A stretch of 10,087 bases of DNA. Source: Polycyclovorans sp046565985 (GTDB lineage Bacteria; Pseudomonadota; Gammaproteobacteria; Nevskiales; Nevskiaceae). The stretch's first letter is position 1, and each line of letters begins with the position of its first letter. This document shows, piece after piece, positions 7,231 through 10,087 of the stretch. Below the pieces are notes generated by a model. The model worked only from the letters and a program-made list of their open reading frames with translations. It searched no databases and was not told the origin of the DNA. The position numbers were made by a program, and so were the translations under genes. The DNA lies in NCBI GenBank assembly GCA_046565985.1, contig JBKHXN010000092.1:1-10087 (forward strand). The letters are read 5' to 3'.

Positions 7231-8019
7231 ATGAACACGACGAGTGAACCGACGCAGGCTGCGCCCAGCCCGCGCTTCAGCCTGAGCCTGGCCCAGGGCC
7301 CCGAGGAGATTCTGGAAACGCAGCGGCTGCGCTACCGGATCTTTGCCGGCGAGCTCGGCGCGCAGATCGACGACGGCGGCGCCGGCATCGACCAGGACGG
7401 CTTTGACCCCCACTGCCAGCACCTGATGGTGCGCGACAACGACAGCGGCCGGGTCATTGCCTGCACCCGCATCCTCACCGACAGCCGTGCCCCGCGCGCC
7501 GGCGGTTTCTACTCCGCCAGCGAGTTTGATCTGGCGATGATCGACGCCCTGCCGGGGCGGATCATGGAGATCGGCCGTACCTGCGTGGACGCCGAGTACC
7601 GCAGCGGCGCCGCGATTGCCGTGCTGTGGCAGGGCATCGCCGCCTTCATCACCGAGCACGGCTACGATTATCTCTTCGGCTGCGCCAGCATTGGCCTGGA
7701 AGACGGCGGCGCGGCGGCGCACGCGATCCTCGACACCCTCCGCGCCCGCCACCTGGCGCCGGACTACCAGCGCGTGCGCCCGTTCATCCCCCTGCCCGCC
7801 GCCGACTGCCGGCCGACCGCCAAGGCCAAGCTGCCGCCGCTGCTCAAGGCCTATCTGTCACTGGGCGCCAAGGCCTGCGGAGAAGCCTACTGGGACCGCG
7901 ACTTCAACTGCGCGGATGTGTTCATGCTGCTCAACGTCTCGGAGCTCAATCCGCGCTATGCGCGGCACTTCCTCGGCCGCGATGCCCTGAGGGGGCCAAC
8001 GCTGCCGCTGGCGGCCTGA
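7231..8019 (+). CDS. olsB: L-ornithine N(alpha)-acyltransferase (OlsB type)
   Basis: A GNAT-fold acyltransferase predicted to move a 3-hydroxyacyl chain from acyl carrier protein to the alpha-amino group of ornithine, giving lyso-ornithine lipid, the first step of phosphorus-free ornithine lipid synthesis at the inner membrane. The 262-residue protein shows family landmarks: RLRYRIFAGELGA (32-44), the acidic DQDGFDPHCQHLMVRD (54-69), GGFYSASEFD (91-100), EIGRTCVDAEYR (113-124) and the FGCASI block (149-154). LPPLLKAYLSLGAKACGEAYWD follows later. ATG 7231 is chosen over GTG 7222 and GTG 7228 because GGAG at 7219-7222 lies eight bases before it. olsA follows after 6 bases, the classical olsBA order. 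A Pho box-like array and an SD-masking hairpin precede it. Other acyl-amino-acid synthases of the family remain possible, but the olsA partner makes OlsB much the likeliest. Confidence 0.92.
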   Translation: MNTTSEPTQAAPSPRFSLSLAQGPEEILETQRLRYRIFAGELGAQIDDGGAGIDQDGFDPHCQHLMVRDNDSGRVIACTRILTDSRAPRAGGFYSASEFDLAMIDALPGRIMEIGRTCVDAEYRSGAAIAVLWQGIAAFITEHGYDYLFGCASIGLEDGGAAAHAILDTLRARHLAPDYQRVRPFIPLPAADCRPTAKAKLPPLLKAYLSLGAKACGEAYWDRDFNCADVFMLLNVSELNPRYARHFLGRDALRGPTLPLAA

Positions 8020-8025
8020 GCCGCC

Positions 8026-8805
8026 ATGCGGCCCGCCACCCTGCTGCGCGGCGCGCGGCTGGTGCTGCACGTCCTGGGTGGCCTGTGCCTCGCCACCCTG
8101 CTGCACCTGGAGCTCGGCCCGCGCCTGTCGCCCGAGCGGATCGCAGGCTGGTGGTCGCGCCATCTGCTGCACATTCTGGGCGTGCGGCTGCGGGTGATCG
8201 GCCGCCCGGCGGCAGGCGGGCAGGTCATCGTGTCCAACCACGTGTCCTGGCTCGATATCCTGCTGCTCGCGGCCTGCGGCAACTCGCGTTTCATCGCCAA
8301 GTCCGAGGTCCGCGACTGGCCGGTGGCCGGCTGGCTGGCGCAGGCCATGGGCACCTTCTACATCCGCCGCGGCAAGGGCGGCGCCCGCCCCCTGCTGGAG
8401 CGCCTGAGGCCGCACCTGCTGGCCGGCGGCAGCGTCTGCTTCTTTCCCGAAGGCACGACCACGGACGGCCGCGGCGTACTGGACTTCCACCCGCGGCTGT
8501 TTGCCGCAGCCGTGGAAACCCCCTGCGCGGTGCAGCCGGTGGCCCTGCACTACGGGCCCGCGGCCGACGGCACCGCCATCGCTCCTTTCATTGGCGAGGA
8601 TGATCTGCTCAGTCACCTGCTGCGCCTGCTGCGCTCGTCCGGGCTGGACGCGACGATCAGCTACTGCAGCCCGATCAGCAGCCAGGGCCAGACGCGTGAG
8701 GCGCTGGCGCAGCAGGCCCGGGCGTCCATCGCCGCGGTGGTCGCCACCGCGCCGCGCGCCTGCGCGCCGGCCGTGCAGCCGGCAGCCGCGGCGCTGACGG
8801 TCTGA
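8026..8805 (+). CDS. olsA: Lyso-ornithine lipid O-acyltransferase (OlsA/PlsC family)
   Basis: A PlsC-family acyltransferase. In this position it should acylate the hydroxyl of the 3-hydroxyacyl chain of lyso-ornithine lipid, completing the lipid; some members also make phosphatidic acid. The 259-residue protein has a hydrophobic segment at about 8-27 anchoring it in the inner membrane. It carries the catalytic NHxxxxD motif (SNHVSWLD, H72 and D77), the KSEV block (92-95) and the FPEGT acyl-acceptor motif (140-144). ATG 8026 starts 6 bases after olsB; the only ribosome-site-like sequence is weak, suggesting translational coupling. The C-terminal 25 residues are alanine-rich and look unstructured. 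The family call is very secure. Substrate is inferred from pairing with olsB; a general 1-acylglycerol-3-phosphate acyltransferase is the alternative. Confidence 0.9.
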   Translation: MRPATLLRGARLVLHVLGGLCLATLLHLELGPRLSPERIAGWWSRHLLHILGVRLRVIGRPAAGGQVIVSNHVSWLDILLLAACGNSRFIAKSEVRDWPVAGWLAQAMGTFYIRRGKGGARPLLERLRPHLLAGGSVCFFPEGTTTDGRGVLDFHPRLFAAAVETPCAVQPVALHYGPAADGTAIAPFIGEDDLLSHLLRLLRSSGLDATISYCSPISSQGQTREALAQQARASIAAVVATAPRACAPAVQPAAAALTV

Positions 8806-8815
8806 GACGCGTGTC

Positions 8816-8835
8816 ATGCCGGGCGCGCCCGGCAT
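8816..8835. repeat. Perfect 20-base palindrome
   Basis: The sequence atgccgggcgcgcccggcat is its own reverse complement. It lies 10 bases after the olsA stop and ends 5 bases before the TATAGT at 8841. Relative to a start near 8853 it covers about -37 to -18, so it would overlap the -35 region as a dimeric operator might. As RNA it could form an 8-bp GC-rich stem with a CGCG loop, but no U-run follows, so an intrinsic terminator is less likely. Confidence 0.55.
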
Positions 8836-8840
8836 CTGCG

Positions 8841-8846
8841 TATAGT
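8841..8846 (+). promoter_or_regulatory. -10 box for the LpxO-like gene
   Basis: TATAGT matches the consensus at 5 of 6 positions and is followed by a GC-rich discriminator GCCGGC. The hexamer 17 bases upstream (GCCGGG, inside the palindrome) is not a -35 match, so an activator may be needed. The predicted start near 8853 gives a leader of about 22 bases before GTG 8875. A single GTGTCAT at 8811-8817 resembles one Pho half-site but has no partner 11 bases away. Confidence 0.45.
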
Positions 8847-8863
8847 GCCGGCACAAAAAATCT

Positions 8864-8869
8864 GGGGAG
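8864..8869 (+). promoter_or_regulatory. Strong ribosome-binding site deciding a GTG start
   Basis: GGGGAG lies 5 bases before GTG 8875 and is the clearest Shine-Dalgarno in the window. It settles the start of the LpxO-like gene: the in-frame GTG at 8845 lies within the -10 box and has no such site. Confidence 0.75.
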
Positions 8870-8874
8870 TCTCC

Positions 8875-9852
8875 GTGTTCATCCTTACGGTCGCCGCGCT
8901 GCTGGGGGCCTCGCTGCTCGGCTCGATGACCTATGTCTATCGGTTTCGCGGCACGGCGCGCTACGACACCCTCAGCCAGTACCTGCGCAAGGGCTGGCCG
9001 GTGTTCTCGCCGCTGAACTGCCTGCTGTACCTGTTCACCCGGCCGCACGCGCGCGTCGCCACGCCGGATCTCGGCGGATTCCCCGAGTTGGCACCGCTGC
9101 GTGAAAACTGGCGGGTGATCCGCGACGAGGTCCTGGAGCTGTACCGCAATCGGCACTTCGAGACCTGCCGCGATCCGCGCTCCAGCGCCTATTACGACGT
9201 GGGCTTTCGTACCTTCTACAAGTACGGCTGGAGCAAGTTCTATCTGCAGTGGTACGGCTACACGCACGCCTCGGCGCAGGCCCTGTGCCCGCAGACCGTG
9301 GCACTGCTGGCCGCCATCCCCAGCGTCAACGGCGCCATGTTCTCGGTCCTGCCGCCGGGCTCGCAGCTCACCCGTCACGCCGATCCGCTGGCCTGCTCGC
9401 TGCGCTACCACCTGGGGCTGGCCACGCCCAACGCCGACAGCTGCTTCATCAGCGTGGACGGCCAGCCCTACGCCTGGCGCGACGGCGAGGCCTTTCTGTT
9501 TGACGAGACGCGCCTGCACTTTGCCCGCAACGACAGCGACCAGCCGCGGCTGATCCTGATGTGCGACGTGGAACGGCCCATGAGCCTGGCCGGCCGTCTC
9601 ATCAATTACGCCTACAAGGGCCTGGCGAGCCTGACCGTGGTGCCCAACCTGCCGGGCGACCGGCGCGGCCTGGCCAACCGGGTCTTTGCCGCGCTGATGC
9701 CCGCACTGGCGCGCAGCAAGGCGCTGAAGCAGAGCCACCGCAGAACCTATAAACTGCTCAAATACACGGTGAACAGCCTGCTGGCCCTGCTGATCACGGG
9801 CTCTGCACTGGGTGTGATCCACCTCGTACGAGAACTGCTGCCGAGCCTGTAA
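8875..9852 (+). CDS. LpxO-like Fe(II)/2-oxoglutarate lipid hydroxylase
   Basis: A 325-residue member of the aspartyl/asparaginyl beta-hydroxylase superfamily, closest by eye to LpxO, which adds a 2-hydroxyl to an acyl chain of lipid A at the inner membrane. A membrane segment at about 2-22 is followed by YRFRG, as in LpxO. Then come FPELAPLRENW (69-79), the iron-binding RHADP (H168, D170) within LPPGSQLTRHADP, LRYHLGLATPN (176-186), WRDGEAFLFDET (201-212), H215, and R225 in QPRLILMCDVERP as the likely 2-oxoglutarate anchor. A second hydrophobic segment lies near residues 300-316. The start is GTG 8875, set by GGGGAG. The neighbour olsA ends 69 bases upstream. OlsC and OlsD, which hydroxylate ornithine-lipid acyl chains, belong to the same superfamily, so the substrate could be ornithine lipid instead of lipid A. 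Family secure, substrate open. Confidence 0.88.
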   Translation: MFILTVAALLGASLLGSMTYVYRFRGTARYDTLSQYLRKGWPVFSPLNCLLYLFTRPHARVATPDLGGFPELAPLRENWRVIRDEVLELYRNRHFETCRDPRSSAYYDVGFRTFYKYGWSKFYLQWYGYTHASAQALCPQTVALLAAIPSVNGAMFSVLPPGSQLTRHADPLACSLRYHLGLATPNADSCFISVDGQPYAWRDGEAFLFDETRLHFARNDSDQPRLILMCDVERPMSLAGRLINYAYKGLASLTVVPNLPGDRRGLANRVFAALMPALARSKALKQSHRRTYKLLKYTVNSLLALLITGSALGVIHLVRELLPSL

Positions 9853-9854
9853 CC

Positions 9855-10087
9855 ATGCCGGAACCCACCCTGAATCCCGTCAAGCCGGTCATCGCCGGAG
9901 ACAAGCTGCGCGGTGCCGAGAAGATGGCCCGCATCCCGGTCAAGATCGAGCCCACGCTCACCCCCCTGCGCAAGCCGGCGTGGATCCGCGCCAAGTCCAC
10001 CGCCACCCCGGAAGTGGCGCGCATCAAGCAGGCGCTGCGCGCCAACAAGCTGCATACCGTCTGCGAGGAAGCCAACTGCCCCAACCT
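9855..10087 (+). CDS. lipA: Lipoyl synthase, N-terminal part (cut by window end)
   Basis: LipA is a radical SAM enzyme that inserts two sulfurs into the octanoyl chain on lipoyl domains of 2-oxoacid dehydrogenases and the glycine cleavage H protein. Only 77 residues are visible. They include EKMARIPVKI (22-31), LRKPAWIRAK (38-47) and VCEEANCPN (69-77), whose C70 and C75 begin the CX4CX5C ligand set of the auxiliary iron-sulfur cluster. The third cysteine and the radical SAM motif lie beyond the window. ATG 9855 is 2 bases after the stop of the LpxO-like gene and has a poor ribosome site, implying coupling. The usual neighbour, lipB, is not seen here. Confidence 0.95.
   Translation, partial: MPEPTLNPVKPVIAGDKLRGAEKMARIPVKIEPTLTPLRKPAWIRAKSTATPEVARIKQALRANKLHTVCEEANCPN

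Noticed and set aside
8811..8828. Pho box before the LpxO-like gene
   Set aside because: Only one half-site (GTGTCAT) is present; the position 11 bases on reads GGCGCGC, and the spacing to the -10 box is wrong.
8816..8840. Palindrome as an intrinsic terminator for olsBA
   Set aside because: No T-run follows the stem; the next bases are CTGCG and then a -10 box.
8845..8874. GTG start adding ten residues to the LpxO-like protein
   Set aside because: It lies within the -10 box and upstream of the GGGGAG that serves GTG 8875, and the LpxO-like N-terminus begins at 8875.

Overview
The window is from a chromosome with roughly two-thirds G+C and dense gene packing. It carries no mobile elements, RNA genes or CRISPR arrays that I can see. 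The proteins (proteobacterial RNase T with the E. coli catalytic numbering, OpgG/OpgH, an LpxO-like hydroxylase, OlsB/OlsA) point to a high-GC gammaproteobacterium. The argG/rnt pairing resembles the argG-pyrC-rnt neighbourhood of Pseudomonas, but I cannot name a genus; a Chromatiales/Ectothiorhodospiraceae-like or Xanthomonadales-like host would fit.

Layout. Minus strand: argG (32-1243). Plus strand, divergent across a 146-base control region with a strong hairpin: rnt (1390-2052), overlapping by 20 bases a periplasm-directed major-royal-jelly/yellow-family protein (2033-3178), then opgG (3196-4704) and opgH (4719-7154). After a 76-base regulatory gap come olsB (7231-8019) and olsA (8026-8805). 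A 69-base gap with a perfect 20-base palindrome follows, then an LpxO-like Fe(II)/2-oxoglutarate lipid hydroxylase (8875-9852), and 2 bases later the start of lipA (9855 onward, cut by the window end).

How the genes fit together. From 2033 to 9852 the region reads as an envelope-remodelling block. OpgGH makes osmoregulated periplasmic glucans, OlsBA makes phosphorus-free ornithine lipids, and the LpxO-like enzyme would 2-hydroxylate an acyl chain on lipid A or on the ornithine lipid. The best regulatory signal is just before olsB: five 7-base direct repeats ending in CAT with an exact 11-base period, the geometry of a PhoB (Pho box) array. A -10-like TAGAGT lies exactly 10 bases after one box pair. 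A 10-bp hairpin then pairs away the olsB Shine-Dalgarno sequence, and would be complete only in read-through transcripts from opgH. Together these suggest phosphate-starvation control of ornithine lipid synthesis with translational insulation from the glucan operon.

No clearly unprecedented system is present. The least ordinary items are the royal-jelly-family protein inside a glucan operon, the Pho array plus SD-masking hairpin, and the adjacency of an LpxO-like hydroxylase to olsBA.
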